From Maridesulfovibrio frigidus DSM 17176 (GTDB lineage: Bacteria > Desulfobacterota > Desulfovibrionia > Desulfovibrionales > Desulfovibrionaceae), in NCBI RefSeq assembly GCF_000711735.1, contig NZ_JONL01000010.1, forward strand, positions 62,001-126,000: a stretch of 64,000 nucleotides of DNA. Reading direction: 5' to 3'. Every line of letters starts with the position of its first letter. Positions within the stretch are counted from its first letter, which is position 1. This document shows positions 8,396-17,076 of the stretch, in pieces. A model generated the notes under the pieces. That model saw only the letters and a list, made by a program, of their open reading frames with translations. It was not told the origin of the DNA and did not search any database. A program made the position numbers and the translations under genes.

Positions 8396-10654
8396 TTATC
8401 TGTAATACAGGTTTCTACCACCAACAGTGAGGAAAGCCTGATGCAGATTTCTGCGAATATCTCTACGATCCCAAATATCCTGAATGTGACCGCGTGAGAG
8501 AGCATTGTATGCGGAATGGTAATCAGGTGGAATGTCCATACCTGTTGTTTCTTTGATAACACCCGGGCCAGCAAAGCCGACACGCGATGAACGAACAGCA
8601 TACTGATAAGGAGAGCAGCCAAGGAAACTTGCTACAGGTCCTGCGTATGAGTTTGTATCATACAAAACGATATAGAGTCCGCCGGATTCGATGTAGCGGC
8701 GTACTGCGAGAGTACAGCGTGGCATCTGAATGAGTCCGTTTGTGCCTTCCTGAATTCTGATTCCGGCTGTTCCGTGAACGTATGCCAGAAACGGGTATCT
8801 CTTTTTGCCCGCAAGCTCTAGAGCGCGAACAAATTTTTCACCCTCAGCAGCTCCAACTGATCCGCCTCGGAAAGGGGCAACCAGAGTCGCACAGATTACT
8901 TTAGTGTGTTTGATATGACCTTCGAAGGTCACGCAACCACTCTGAAGCCCGGTTTTTTCTTTCGCAGCATCCAGTCTGTTCTGGTAATTTGGAAAGTTGG
9001 TCGGGTTTGTAGCACAAATGGATTTGTTGAATTCGCGAACTGTTCCCCAGTCAAATAAATTAGCAAGGTACCAATTATATTCCATTGGGAAATGATGTCC
9101 ACATGTCGGACATACACCGGCGAATTCATCAAATAGATCGCGAGACCATATTTCGAGACAGCCGTCTTTTTCCGCGTTAGGACAGGTTATTTCTCTGTCT
9201 TCATTCGCTCTAGGGCTGACGAAATGTCTGTAATCTGCCGGTGGAAGCTGCTCTTCATCCTGAACAGACAGCTTGGTCAATGCGAACTCAACTTCTGAGT
9301 TGCTTTTGGTAGTTAAACCTATTTTGCTGGCTGCGAGGCGCTTAAGTTGATCCACCTTGTTCGTGACAACATGGATTTCATCTTTTGCTTCTTCGGCAAG
9401 TCTTAAAAACTTAGTTTGATATTTTTTGATTAAATCGTATCGGATAGTGGAGTAGGCTGCAGCCATTGCATCCACTTTCGCTGAATTGATTTTTTCAATA
9501 AAGGTTCTTTTGTCTTCGTAGGCATGCTGAGCCATTTTACGGTATTTTTTGTATCTCTTCCAAAGCAGTCTTTCTTTCTCATTGGAATTGATTGACCAGC
9601 GTACGAATACGGATTCGTCAGTAAGAGCCTTCTTATTGCGGCTTTTAATTGCTGTACCACGGAAAAGGCGAAGTCCTTTAACGCTTAAGACAACTTCATC
9701 GGTAGCTCTGATAACTTCGGATCTTACTACTTTGTAGAAATCGAAGTGTTCAGGGCGGGATCCCAAAGGGGGCTCATGAATGATGCCGTCAATGTATCCG
9801 AAACCGAGGTTGTCTTTTGCTGTGATACACTGATTTTTAGCGCAGGAATCGATAAGCTCTGAAGATGCACGCATTCCATCGCGGAGACGTCCTTCGATCG
9901 CTGCAGCACCCTCTGGAGAAATTACAGAGTAGTAACCGTGTGAAAGCATAAGGCGTTTGTCAGCCATTGCAATAGCTTCCGCACCGCCGGAACCACCTTC
10001 GGATATTACGGAGATGACTGGAACTTCAAGCCCGCACATTTCGTAGATATTCTCAGCAATCTGCTGTGCTGCGCCCGGATAATCTTCAATAGGATAAGAT
10101 CCGGGAGTAAATACATAAGTATGGATAGGAATATTTTCACGCGCGGCAACTTTCATGTAACGCAATGCGTTGGCATTACCCCATGGTTTAATACAGCCAC
10201 CGTTACGAAATTCCTGTCCGTGTCCTTTTTCCTGACCAACGACCATAACTGGCTGGTTGTGCACTTTTTTGCCGACTCTTCTGGAGATGTAGGCGCGTGC
10301 GATGACCATGCCGGGATCGATGCTCATGTCATCCTTGCCGCCGACAACTGTGTAATTGTCGTAAACATTTTCAAGAATATCCTTAAGGCATATTCTTTCG
10401 GAATGACGAACGATACGGACTTTGTCCATGGGGGTAAGGCTATTATCAATATCCTTTTCAAGCACGGCCAAGCTTTCGCCGACGGTGTTTAATTTATCCC
10501 ACAGTTCTTCCTGAGTCAGATTGATATTGCGGTCTAGGAAGGAATCAAGCTTCTGGGCGAATGCTGTAAGGCGTCTGTCCTCGACTTCACCGAGAATGTC
10601 GCGCGCATACTGAACTCGCTTGCTTAAACCTTCTAGTTTTTTTTCTATATCCAT
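8396..10654 (-). CDS. Acetyl-CoA carboxylase carboxyltransferase, fused alpha and beta halves
   Basis: A 752-residue single chain holding both halves of the carboxyltransferase that makes malonyl-CoA. The N-terminal half (to ~residue 360) is AccA-like: 'DNYTVVGGKDDMSIDPGMVIA', 'GQEKGHGQEFRNGG', 'GSYPIEDYPGAAQQ', 'SEGGSGGAEAIAMAD'. After a charged, helical linker, the C-terminal part (~residue 485 on) is AccD-like with a zinc finger (CPNAEKDGC ... CPTC), 'GGSVGAAEGEKFVRALELA' and 'RVGFAGPGVIKETTG'. The order is alpha then beta. It lies 9 bp downstream of the biotin carboxylase gene, so the two form an operon; no biotin carboxyl carrier gene is seen in the window. Acetyl-CoA is the expected substrate, but another acyl-CoA cannot be excluded. 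Confidence 0.88.
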   Translation of the reverse strand: MDIEKKLEGLSKRVQYARDILGEVEDRRLTAFAQKLDSFLDRNINLTQEELWDKLNTVGESLAVLEKDIDNSLTPMDKVRIVRHSERICLKDILENVYDNYTVVGGKDDMSIDPGMVIARAYISRRVGKKVHNQPVMVVGQEKGHGQEFRNGGCIKPWGNANALRYMKVAARENIPIHTYVFTPGSYPIEDYPGAAQQIAENIYEMCGLEVPVISVISEGGSGGAEAIAMADKRLMLSHGYYSVISPEGAAAIEGRLRDGMRASSELIDSCAKNQCITAKDNLGFGYIDGIIHEPPLGSRPEHFDFYKVVRSEVIRATDEVVLSVKGLRLFRGTAIKSRNKKALTDESVFVRWSINSNEKERLLWKRYKKYRKMAQHAYEDKRTFIEKINSAKVDAMAAAYSTIRYDLIKKYQTKFLRLAEEAKDEIHVVTNKVDQLKRLAASKIGLTTKSNSEVEFALTKLSVQDEEQLPPADYRHFVSPRANEDREITCPNAEKDGCLEIWSRDLFDEFAGVCPTCGHHFPMEYNWYLANLFDWGTVREFNKSICATNPTNFPNYQNRLDAAKEKTGLQSGCVTFEGHIKHTKVICATLVAPFRGGSVGAAEGEKFVRALELAGKKRYPFLAYVHGTAGIRIQEGTNGLIQMPRCTLAVRRYIESGGLYIVLYDTNSYAGPVASFLGCSPYQYAVRSSRVGFAGPGVIKETTGMDIPPDYHSAYNALSRGHIQDIWDRRDIRRNLHQAFLTVGGRNLYYR

Positions 10655-10663
10655 GGTGTATTA

Positions 10664-12082
10664 TTAGAATTCCAGTAAATTGTTTGTTTTCTTGGCCAAA
10701 AACTTGAGGTTGGACTTGAGCGAAACATTTTTTCTGTCCTTACCTTTTAGTACGAATTCGTTAAGGAATTCATGACCGCGTTCTTTAGCCTCTTTAAGGT
10801 CCTTACCCCAGATAATGGCAAGAGCCAGATTGGGGTCAAACTCTGTAGGGATCTGATATGGCAGTTTTTTGGGAATATGTGTGTGCATTTTGAGCCAAGA
10901 GTGCTCTTTCCAATGAAGTTCTTCAATTTCCCCTGCCCAAGGAGCGAATTTGTCATCGGTGTCTTCTGCAATGATTCTGTATTCGATTCCTACACCATTA
11001 AGAGTAATGTCTTCTTGAGTATATCCAAGCTCGTCACCAAGCGCGAGTCTGATCTGTTCTTTGATCAGATTAACGTCTGAGTCACCTTGAATGCTTGAAA
11101 TCTGAGCTGAAACACCATTTTCAACCTGAATTCTGGTGTTTACCTCCATCAAGAAAGGAGCTCCCTTAGGTGTAACAATCCATTCCCATGTACCGACACT
11201 ATCATAATCAATGCTGTGGGCCATCTTTAAAGAATGGGCTACAATGTCATCAATGACTTTTTGCGCGTCAAAGGAATAGGTCATGCCTTCCGGGTAGAAT
11301 CCCGGAGCTACTTCGATTCTTTTCTGTCTGCCGGGACTCTGTACCGAACAGTTTCTAGTTCCGAAGTGGATATGATGCTTACCTGATTTTTCAGAAACGA
11401 TTTGTACTTCAAGGTGATTGAAGTTGAAGATACGCTGTTCAATAAGAACACCTTCATCATTAAAAGTACGCAACGAGAAGTTTCTAATTTGGCGGTAAAC
11501 CTGACGGAATTCTTCGATGCTATATACTTCATCGATTCCCATTCCGCCACCACCGGCAGATGCTTTTACAAGAACTACTGGGTTTTTAACACCCTGTTCT
11601 TCTTGGAATTTAAACAGGTTGGATGCAATTTCTTCAGCTTCCAACTCGTCATAAATAGCTCTGTCAGAACCAGGAATAGTAGGAACTTCAAGCTTTCTAG
11701 CTAAGCGTTTGGTGTTAATTTTATCACCAAGATCGCGAATAACTCTCCATGAAGGGCCAACGAAAATCATCGCCCTTTCTCTTTCAGTTACTCTGCGAGC
11801 AAAGCGGTAGTTTTCAGAGAAAAAACCGTAACCCGGATGAACCGCAGTACAGTTTGTTTGATCAGCAACGGAAAGAATATCTCCGGCATCATTATAAGAT
11901 CTGATTTTGTAAATTGATTCTTCACCGCCTAGCTCTCTTGCAAGAGTAACGTGTCCTGAATCTTTGTCCTCAGCCGTGTATACGCTAACAAAGCCAACAC
12001 CGAGGTCTGTACATGCCTGCATAATACGCACAGCAATCTCACCTCTATTGGCGATCAATATTTTATCTTTTTGAGATTTCAA
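10664..12082 (-). CDS. accC: Biotin carboxylase (acetyl-CoA carboxylase subunit)
   Basis: ATP-dependent carboxylation of biotin on the carrier protein, first half-reaction of acetyl-CoA carboxylase. The 472-residue protein has the N-terminal 'ILIANRGEIAVRIMQACTDL', 'AVHPGYGFFSEN', the ATP-grasp glycine loop 'VKASAGGGGMGID' and the catalytic block 'FLMEVNTRIQVENGVS' (usual 'FMEMNTRIQVEHPVTE'; the common His-Pro is Asn-Gly here). The C-terminus continues past the usual AccC end (~450) and has diverged. No biotinyl domain is fused. Ribosome binding site AGGAGAGTC precedes the ATG. The carboxyltransferase gene follows after 9 bp. Pyruvate carboxylase or another acyl-CoA carboxylase subunit is less likely given the AccA/AccD neighbour. 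Confidence 0.9.
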   Translation of the reverse strand: MKSQKDKILIANRGEIAVRIMQACTDLGVGFVSVYTAEDKDSGHVTLARELGGEESIYKIRSYNDAGDILSVADQTNCTAVHPGYGFFSENYRFARRVTERERAMIFVGPSWRVIRDLGDKINTKRLARKLEVPTIPGSDRAIYDELEAEEIASNLFKFQEEQGVKNPVVLVKASAGGGGMGIDEVYSIEEFRQVYRQIRNFSLRTFNDEGVLIEQRIFNFNHLEVQIVSEKSGKHHIHFGTRNCSVQSPGRQKRIEVAPGFYPEGMTYSFDAQKVIDDIVAHSLKMAHSIDYDSVGTWEWIVTPKGAPFLMEVNTRIQVENGVSAQISSIQGDSDVNLIKEQIRLALGDELGYTQEDITLNGVGIEYRIIAEDTDDKFAPWAGEIEELHWKEHSWLKMHTHIPKKLPYQIPTEFDPNLALAIIWGKDLKEAKERGHEFLNEFVLKGKDRKNVSLKSNLKFLAKKTNNLLEF

Positions 12083-12542
12083 AGCGACTCTCCTGAGTCT
12101 TGCGAGTTTAGTTCGATATATTAGGGTGAATAAACAGGTTTTTTTAAAAAATACGGAATCTTTTTAAGCCAACTGTAATCCCTGTCAAGCGAAATGTAAT
12201 TAACGCCCATGAAGGTATACACTAGATGTTGTGTTCTTATTTTAAGAATGTCTTTTAATTTAAGGTTCTTATATGGATTTTAAAAAGCAAAAACTATACT
12301 GTTTCAAGTTTTTGAATTGTTTGAAGTTTGGTTTCACGTTAACTAATTATTCGGCTTTAATTATCTATAGGTTGAACTGATAAAACAAAGACTGCTTATC
12401 GTCAAATTCTAGATTTTTTTTTGCTATAAGATTGTTGATTTGGTTTATCTTTTTAAGTGTCTTAATTAATTCGTAAAAAAAAGATATACTCATGTTTTAA
12501 TCTGAATTTTAGAAGAGAAATGTGAAATTAGTTTTTTGTGTT
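12083..12542. other. A/T-rich intergenic region upstream of accC
   Basis: About 460 bp with no open frame of note. It carries the accC promoter on the minus strand and the downstream side of the TPR lipoprotein gene. Long A and T runs dominate; no riboswitch or operator was recognised. Confidence 0.4.
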
Positions 12543-12583
12543 CAAAAAAAAATCCCGCAATCTTTAGCAGAGTGCGGGATTTA
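12543..12583 (-). terminator. Terminator of the TPR lipoprotein gene
   Basis: A 10-bp stem (AAATCCCGCA / TGCGGGATTT) with a 13-base loop and eight T residues on the minus strand, 18 bases after the stop codon of the gene ending at 12601. Confidence 0.9.
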
Positions 12584-12600
12584 AGGGCTGTTTTTTACTT

Positions 12601-13200
12601 TTACATGATATCAAAAACATCGAGTATGTTAGATTCATTTTCTTTCGCAAGTCTCGAGCTTTCTTTGGCTTTCAGAGTATCTTCCATCACCTGGGCTACG
12701 GATACATTCTTGTGCCCCTCAGGTAATTCCAATTCTTCAACAAAAAGCTTTGTGTCTGAGAACTTTTGCGGAGTGAATTTATCCTGATACACAGACATTC
12801 TAGTGTATATGGTAATGTGCTCAAGAGCTATTTCAGGTTGACCGAGTTCTTTATATGCTCTTGCCAGCTTTCTGTGGGCCAGCCTTTTGTGGCCTTCATC
12901 AAGGTTAAGCTCGAGTCCTTTTTTGATAGTTTTTATAGCTTCTTCAGTTTTGCCCTGACGCAGGTAGCAGTCTCCAAGCATAATATAGCTAGGGCCGTAC
13001 TCTGGATCGGCATCAAGTGCTTTTATAAAGTATGTTTCCGCTGCGGTGTCGCAGTTTAACATAAATGCTACTGTTCCTGTCTGGTGTAGGCCTACAGCTT
13101 CTTTTTTGGTTCCGCATCCTGTCAAAATAAGAGCAAGCAGTACGGGGACGCTCAGAATTTTGATGGTTTTTGCAAACCGAATAGATGAATTATTCATCAT
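12601..13200 (-). CDS. TPR-repeat lipoprotein
   Basis: A 199-residue exported protein. It has a positively charged N-terminus, a hydrophobic signal segment and a lipobox 'LILTGC' at about residues 24-29, so it should be lipid-anchored. The mature part holds two to three tetratricopeptide repeats ('AAETYFIKALDADPEYGPSYIMLG', split here across motif A and B, then 'GKTEEAIKTIKKGLEL', 'RLAHRKLARAYKELGQPEIAL'). The last 60 residues are charged and helical without a known domain. Such proteins often serve as PilF/PilW- or BamD-like scaffolds, but no partner gene is nearby. It is a single-gene unit with its own terminator; AGGAATAAT precedes the start. Confidence 0.85.
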   Translation of the reverse strand: MMNNSSIRFAKTIKILSVPVLLALILTGCGTKKEAVGLHQTGTVAFMLNCDTAAETYFIKALDADPEYGPSYIMLGDCYLRQGKTEEAIKTIKKGLELNLDEGHKRLAHRKLARAYKELGQPEIALEHITIYTRMSVYQDKFTPQKFSDTKLFVEELELPEGHKNVSVAQVMEDTLKAKESSRLAKENESNILDVFDIM

Positions 13201-13378
13201 GGATAGGATTATTCCTTTTTTTTTGCTAAATTAATTTAAGCAGTTTTTACCTTTTGGTGTTCATGCCTTAATCTTATTGAATGAGCAAGGGAATCTATAT
13301 TGGTACCATTTTTATAAAGTGTCCACCATATTTTTCGGTTTCTGAATGCTGAACCTTGCAACTGCTTATTAATTTTAT

Positions 13379-14650
13379 CTATTTAATTTTCGGAATTTCT
13401 GCCCAGCATGTCGTATAGTCAGGCGACTTGTGATTTCTAGTCATTTGCCAAGGCTGATTAATTCCTTCTGATGCGTAGTTCAAGGTTCCCTTACCAAACC
13501 TAGTGTTTGCAGCATCCAGTATTTTCATTAATTTATTCTTTTTCACCTTACTTTCACTATCTGCAAGCTCCAGAAGGTTAGCCTGTCTGTTATGTTTATG
13601 GACTAGATCCAACAAAACAACTCCGGTTTTTTTGAATTTGTATCCGGGACGGTAAATAGATTTGATACCATTTAGAGCTGCAGTAATAAGATCCGGCGTA
13701 TAATCTGTTGCTACCGGAAACATTTTGGTTGTGGAGTTTGAGTATTGTGGAAGAGAGTTATGGGGATTTGTGGCTAAGAAGATCATTATTCCTCCAGTCA
13801 GTGATTGCTGTCTTCGTAGCTTTTCCGCTGCGCGAGTCATATAGGCGGCAACTGATTCTTCGAGTTCCTGTAAAGTGGATATCGGCTTTCCAAACGATCG
13901 TGAAGTCACAATCGTTTTTTTGGGTGGCGGTGAATTTTCAAGTGAAAAGCATGAAATTCCACGAAGCTCCAAAGCTGTATGCAGTCCCGTTATCGTCAAA
14001 TTTTCCTTTATCCATAGGTCAGGCAAATTCTTAAAGAGGCGGGCAGTTGTTATTTTCCTGTCTATAAGTTTTTTTCCGGTTTTTCTACCAATTCCCCATA
14101 GGTCACTTACGGGTATTTTTTCTAAAAATTTATCATTTTTATCAAGATCACAGAGTCCGAATACTCCGTTCGTCCACGACTCTTTTTTTGCGAATCTGTT
14201 TGCCGCTTTGGCTAGGGTCTTAGTAGGTCCAAAGCCGACTGAGACAGGTATTCCTGTCCATTTTAGCACCTTATTGCGCATTTCGTGCCCGATTGATTCT
14301 AGATTATTCAAATCGTGTCCCCCGAATTCAAGAAAGGATTCATCAATTGAATAAACTTCCATTGATGGTGCAAATGTGGCCAAAGTGTTTACGACCCGCT
14401 GAGACATATCTCCGTAGAGCGCGTAGTTCGATGAAAAGACGCTGACTCCGTGTTTTTCGAAAAAAACTTTATATTTGAAAGCCGGAGCTCCCATAGGCAC
14501 GCCAACATCTTTTGCCTCTTGTGAACGAGCTATGACGCACCCATCATTATTAGATAATACTACAGCTGGTCGATTCCGTAACGATGGATCGAAAACTCGC
14601 TCGCAAGAGACATAGAAATTATTGCAATCAACAAGTGCAAGAATTTTCAT
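13379..14650 (-). CDS. umuC: Y-family DNA polymerase V catalytic subunit
   Basis: Translesion DNA polymerase working with processed UmuD and RecA in SOS mutagenesis. The 423 residues match E. coli UmuC length. Catalytic motifs are intact: '[21 protein letters not shown]'-type N-terminus here '[16 protein letters not shown]' with the metal-binding Asp8, and '[13 protein letters not shown]' with the paired Asp-Glu. '[17 protein letters not shown]' and '[20 protein letters not shown]' are also diagnostic. The start overlaps the umuD stop by 4 bp (ATGA), which implies translational coupling. The gene ends about 180 bp from the TPR lipoprotein gene. Confidence 0.97.
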   Translation of the reverse strand: MKILALVDCNNFYVSCERVFDPSLRNRPAVVLSNNDGCVIARSQEAKDVGVPMGAPAFKYKVFFEKHGVSVFSSNYALYGDMSQRVVNTLATFAPSMEVYSIDESFLEFGGHDLNNLESIGHEMRNKVLKWTGIPVSVGFGPTKTLAKAANRFAKKESWTNGVFGLCDLDKNDKFLEKIPVSDLWGIGRKTGKKLIDRKITTARLFKNLPDLWIKENLTITGLHTALELRGISCFSLENSPPPKKTIVTSRSFGKPISTLQELEESVAAYMTRAAEKLRRQQSLTGGIMIFLATNPHNSLPQYSNSTTKMFPVATDYTPDLITAALNGIKSIYRPGYKFKKTGVVLLDLVHKHNRQANLLELADSESKVKKNKLMKILDAANTRFGKGTLNYASEGINQPWQMTRNHKSPDYTTCWAEIPKIK

Positions 14651-15087
14651 AAACTAGCTTTGTGTATTATATATGTTACTACGCCCCATATCTCGAAAGA
14701 AGTATCTTCCGTCACTTCGAGTTTGGGGAAGTCTTTATTTTCGGGCATAAGAAATAATTTGTTACCAGCTTGTTTTAACCTTTTGACAGTCAATTCTCCG
14801 TTGAAGACAGCGATAACTATAGAATTGTTTGCGGCATCCAGTGCTCGATCAACTATTAGTATGTCGCCAGATTGTATGTTTGCATCTTGCATGGAATCGC
14901 CATATGCGCGCACAAAAAATGTGGCGGTTGGGTTCCGTATAAGATGTTCGTTCAGGTCCATTTTTTTGTCGATGTAGTCATCCGCAGGGGAGGGGAATCC
15001 TGCTGCAACTTCTGAGAGGTAAAATGGAAGCATCATTTCAGAATTGATTTCCGGTAAGAAAAATCCAGAATCACGGATATTGTTCAT
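14647..15087 (-). CDS. umuD: UmuD, LexA-like self-cleaving subunit of DNA polymerase V
   Basis: A 146-residue S24-family autoprotease that is cut under RecA control to give UmuD'. The cleavage bond is '[11 protein letters not shown]' with Ala29-Gly30, close to E. coli Cys24-Gly25. The catalytic Ser65 ('AYGDSMQ') and Lys102 ('ELTVKRLK') keep the same spacing as E. coli Ser60 and Lys97. The N-terminus is five residues longer than in E. coli. It is the first gene of umuDC and is coupled to umuC by a 4-bp overlap. A sigma-70 type promoter lies 50-75 bp upstream. Confidence 0.96.
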   Translation of the reverse strand: MNNIRDSGFFLPEINSEMMLPFYLSEVAAGFPSPADDYIDKKMDLNEHLIRNPTATFFVRAYGDSMQDANIQSGDILIVDRALDAANNSIVIAVFNGELTVKRLKQAGNKLFLMPENKDFPKLEVTEDTSFEIWGVVTYIIHKASL

Positions 15088-15134
15088 TTGGGTGAGATTG
15101 TCTCATTTATTTACAAGGTTCTTTTTGTCGATCT

Positions 15135-15163
15135 ATTGTTAACACATGAGTGGGGGTTGTCAA
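15135..15163 (-). promoter_or_regulatory. Predicted sigma-70 promoter of umuDC
   Basis: On the minus strand a perfect TTGACA (15163-15158) is followed after 16-17 bases by TAACAAT (15141-15135), about 50 bases before the umuD start. TGTTAACA, an 8-bp palindrome, overlaps the -10 and is a possible repressor contact. An E. coli-type LexA box was not found. Confidence 0.65.
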
Positions 15164-15183
15164 TCTTAAGTAAACTCATTCCC

Positions 15184-15217
15184 CAAAAAAAGAGCCTGCA
15201 AAAATGCAGGCTCTTTA
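15184..15217 (-). terminator. Terminator of the DHH phosphoesterase gene
   Basis: A perfect 12-bp stem (AAAGAGCCTGCA / TGCAGGCTCTTT) around a 4-base loop, with T residues on the minus strand, 30 bases past the stop codon. The flanks could also stop traffic coming the other way. Confidence 0.92.
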
Positions 15218-15246
15218 ATAATATTACTAATTAAATTACTATTAAA

Positions 15247-16161
15247 TTATTTATTCATGAGCTTGGCAACCAGTTCTCCGAGTACGGCATCAGCCTTTTC
15301 ATGAGGGACCTGACATGTTCCAACCTGTTTGTGACCACCACCTCCGTACTCTAACAACATACTTCCTATATCAACCGTACTGGTACGTTTTATGATGCTG
15401 TGTCCAACGGAGAAAACAGTATTCTGCTTTAGCTTACCCCAGATAATCTGGATGCTTACGTCACACTGTGGGAACATGGAGTAGATAGTAAATCTATTTC
15501 CAGGATAAATTTCTTCTTGCTCGCGAAGGTCAAGTATTACAACGTTTGCGAACACTTCCGAACGTTCCTCAAGCATGTTACGGAATTGCTGATCTCTTTC
15601 CATATAGAGGTCAACACGCTCTTTCACATCCGGCAGTTCGAGTATTTCAGTGATAGAGAGGGAACGGCAGTATTCAATGAGATTTTCCATTAACTGGTAG
15701 TTACTCACATTAAAATGCCTATAGCGTCCAAGACCCGTTCTTGGGTCCATGATAAAGCCAAGAAGAATCCAACCAATCGGATTCTGGACTTCTTCGGCTG
15801 TAAGGTCACCGCTATCTACTTTATCTACGTAGTGCAGCATTTCATCAAATTTATCGTCGAACTTTTCGTGTCCTCCGAAATATTCCCAGATAACTCTGGC
15901 AGCACTTTTTGCTTTTCGGGACATCCCTTTAAAATCTAGATCCATGCCCAAACGTTCATCTTCACTGGAATGATGGTCAAACCAGTATCCACATCCTTCT
16001 ATATATGGAACGTTGGCAACTATGTCGTTGGGGTCACCGGGATATTTGCCGTCTTGAATGTCTTTTGGGTGTACGAACATCCAATTATCCATGATTCCTA
16101 TATCCGTGAGAAGGACTGCACAGGCTAAGCCGTCAAAGTCAGATCGTGTCAAAAGACGCAT
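15247..16161 (-). CDS. DHH-family phosphoesterase
   Basis: A 304-residue cytoplasmic metal-dependent phosphoesterase. The first metal motif 'TRSDFDGLACAVLL' and the DHH motif 'GYWFDHHSSEDE' give the catalytic Asp/His ligands; the C-terminal DHHA1 substrate domain ends with 'LLEYGGGGHKQVGTC'. This layout is shared by exopolyphosphatase-like, NrnA-like and related enzymes, so the substrate (oligoribonucleotide, pAp, polyphosphate or cyclic dinucleotide product) cannot be fixed. The frame extends upstream, but ATG at 16161 has GGGAGTGGTTC before it and starts directly with the first motif, so it was chosen. It stands alone with its own terminator. Confidence 0.88.
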   Translation of the reverse strand: MRLLTRSDFDGLACAVLLTDIGIMDNWMFVHPKDIQDGKYPGDPNDIVANVPYIEGCGYWFDHHSSEDERLGMDLDFKGMSRKAKSAARVIWEYFGGHEKFDDKFDEMLHYVDKVDSGDLTAEEVQNPIGWILLGFIMDPRTGLGRYRHFNVSNYQLMENLIEYCRSLSITEILELPDVKERVDLYMERDQQFRNMLEERSEVFANVVILDLREQEEIYPGNRFTIYSMFPQCDVSIQIIWGKLKQNTVFSVGHSIIKRTSTVDIGSMLLEYGGGGHKQVGTCQVPHEKADAVLGELVAKLMNK

Positions 16162-16315
16162 GAACCACTCCCTATGGGTTTTCAAAAAAATAGATTTCGA
16201 TCAAACAAGTAGTTTAAAACTTATTGTCTCGAATTTAAGTCAAAAAAAAATTAATTACAATCTGATTTTTGGGATAGCACGACCTGTCTTTTTAAATAAG
16301 TATTAATTTTTCGGC

Positions 16316-16738
16316 TTATTTTATTACTAAAACAGGGCAGTGAGCTGTGTTGAGTACTTTGTGGGTTACGCTTCCCATAAGCAGTCCTTCAAGGTCCGTT
16401 TTGCCCTTGGAACCTATAATGATGAGATCACAATTTTCTGTTTCTGCCACGGTTGTTATGGATGTAGTGGTTTTTCCCCCTATAATTTTTTCACTGAGTT
16501 CTACGTCTTGCGCTTTTGGGTGCTGAGTATATTTTTCAAGGATGGCGTATGATCTTCTAGTTGAATCATCTATTGCTTTTTGAAAATTAGGCTCACCTAG
16601 TCCTGATGGAACAGGGGGATGGCAGTGCAAAAGAATTACTTGCGCTTTGGTTATTTGTGCCAATTCAAATCCATATTCAACTGCGCTATCAGAATGTTTT
16701 GAACCATCTACTGGGATTAATATTTTCGAAAAAATCAT
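16316..16738 (-). CDS. UspA-family universal stress protein
   Basis: A 140-residue single-domain Usp protein. It begins 'IFSKILIPVDGSKHSDSAVEYG' (split over the first strand and helix), and has the nucleotide-binding glycine motif 'IIIGSKGKTDLEGLLMGSVTHKVL' region near residues 105-130, the ATP-binding G-x2-G-x9-G(S) class. An upstream ATG at 16747 is placed directly against the Shine-Dalgarno, while ATG at 16738 sits 8-9 bases after GGGAGG and is preferred. It is separated from its neighbours by long gaps on both sides. A TetR-type palindrome lies 129 bp upstream and may regulate it. Confidence 0.92.
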   Translation of the reverse strand: MIFSKILIPVDGSKHSDSAVEYGFELAQITKAQVILLHCHPPVPSGLGEPNFQKAIDDSTRRSYAILEKYTQHPKAQDVELSEKIIGGKTTTSITTVAETENCDLIIIGSKGKTDLEGLLMGSVTHKVLNTAHCPVLVIK

Positions 16739-16866
16739 ATTGAACATCCTCCCGGAATTTTTCGCACAATACGTGAACCTTGCGTCTGGTGCAACCTGCT
16801 ACGAGTTAAGATTTGTTGTTAGGAAGTAAAAATTGCGTTTTCGTATGTAATTCTAGCTTAAATCAG

Positions 16867-16894
16867 ATAAAACTGAACGGCCATTCAGTTTTAT
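16867..16894. promoter_or_regulatory. Near-perfect palindrome resembling a TetR-family operator
   Basis: ATAAAACTGAA and its complement TTCAGTTTTAT flank the 6-base centre CGGCCA; only one base pair of the 28-bp dyad breaks the symmetry. The ACTGAAYGGCCRTTCAGT core is like known TetR-family sites. It lies in the upstream region of the usp gene and about 620 bp from the TetR gene at 17517. It could instead form an RNA hairpin, but it has no terminator-type T run. Confidence 0.5.
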
Positions 16895-17041
16895 TTGAAA
16901 GAATTATTACTTTTTATAGAACTAATTTGTATTATTATTTTTACGTAATTGTTGTTTGTTTTGTTATTAAATCAATTAAATAAGTATTTTAAGTGTGTAT
17001 GTCGAGCCTGTTAATGCTTTACGGTTTTACTTTATTGACTG

Positions 17042-17070
17042 TTGACAAAATAAAAAACTGAACATAGATA
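17042..17070 (+). promoter_or_regulatory. Orphan sigma-70-like promoter
   Basis: A perfect TTGACA at 17042-17047 and TAGATA at 17065-17070 with a 17-base spacer. No coding gene follows until 17517; a terminator lies at 17400-17437. The -10 match is modest. Confidence 0.45.
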
Positions 17071-17076
17071 TAGTCT

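Noticed and set aside
10121-10492. 123-residue plus-strand ORF
   Set aside because: Antisense to the conserved AccA-like half of the carboxyltransferase.
13875-14354. 159-residue plus-strand ORF
   Set aside because: Antisense shadow of umuC, whose catalytic motifs are intact.
15088-15183. E. coli-type LexA box upstream of umuDC
   Set aside because: No CTGT-N8-ACAG site; only a TGTTAACA palindrome at the -10, too short to call.
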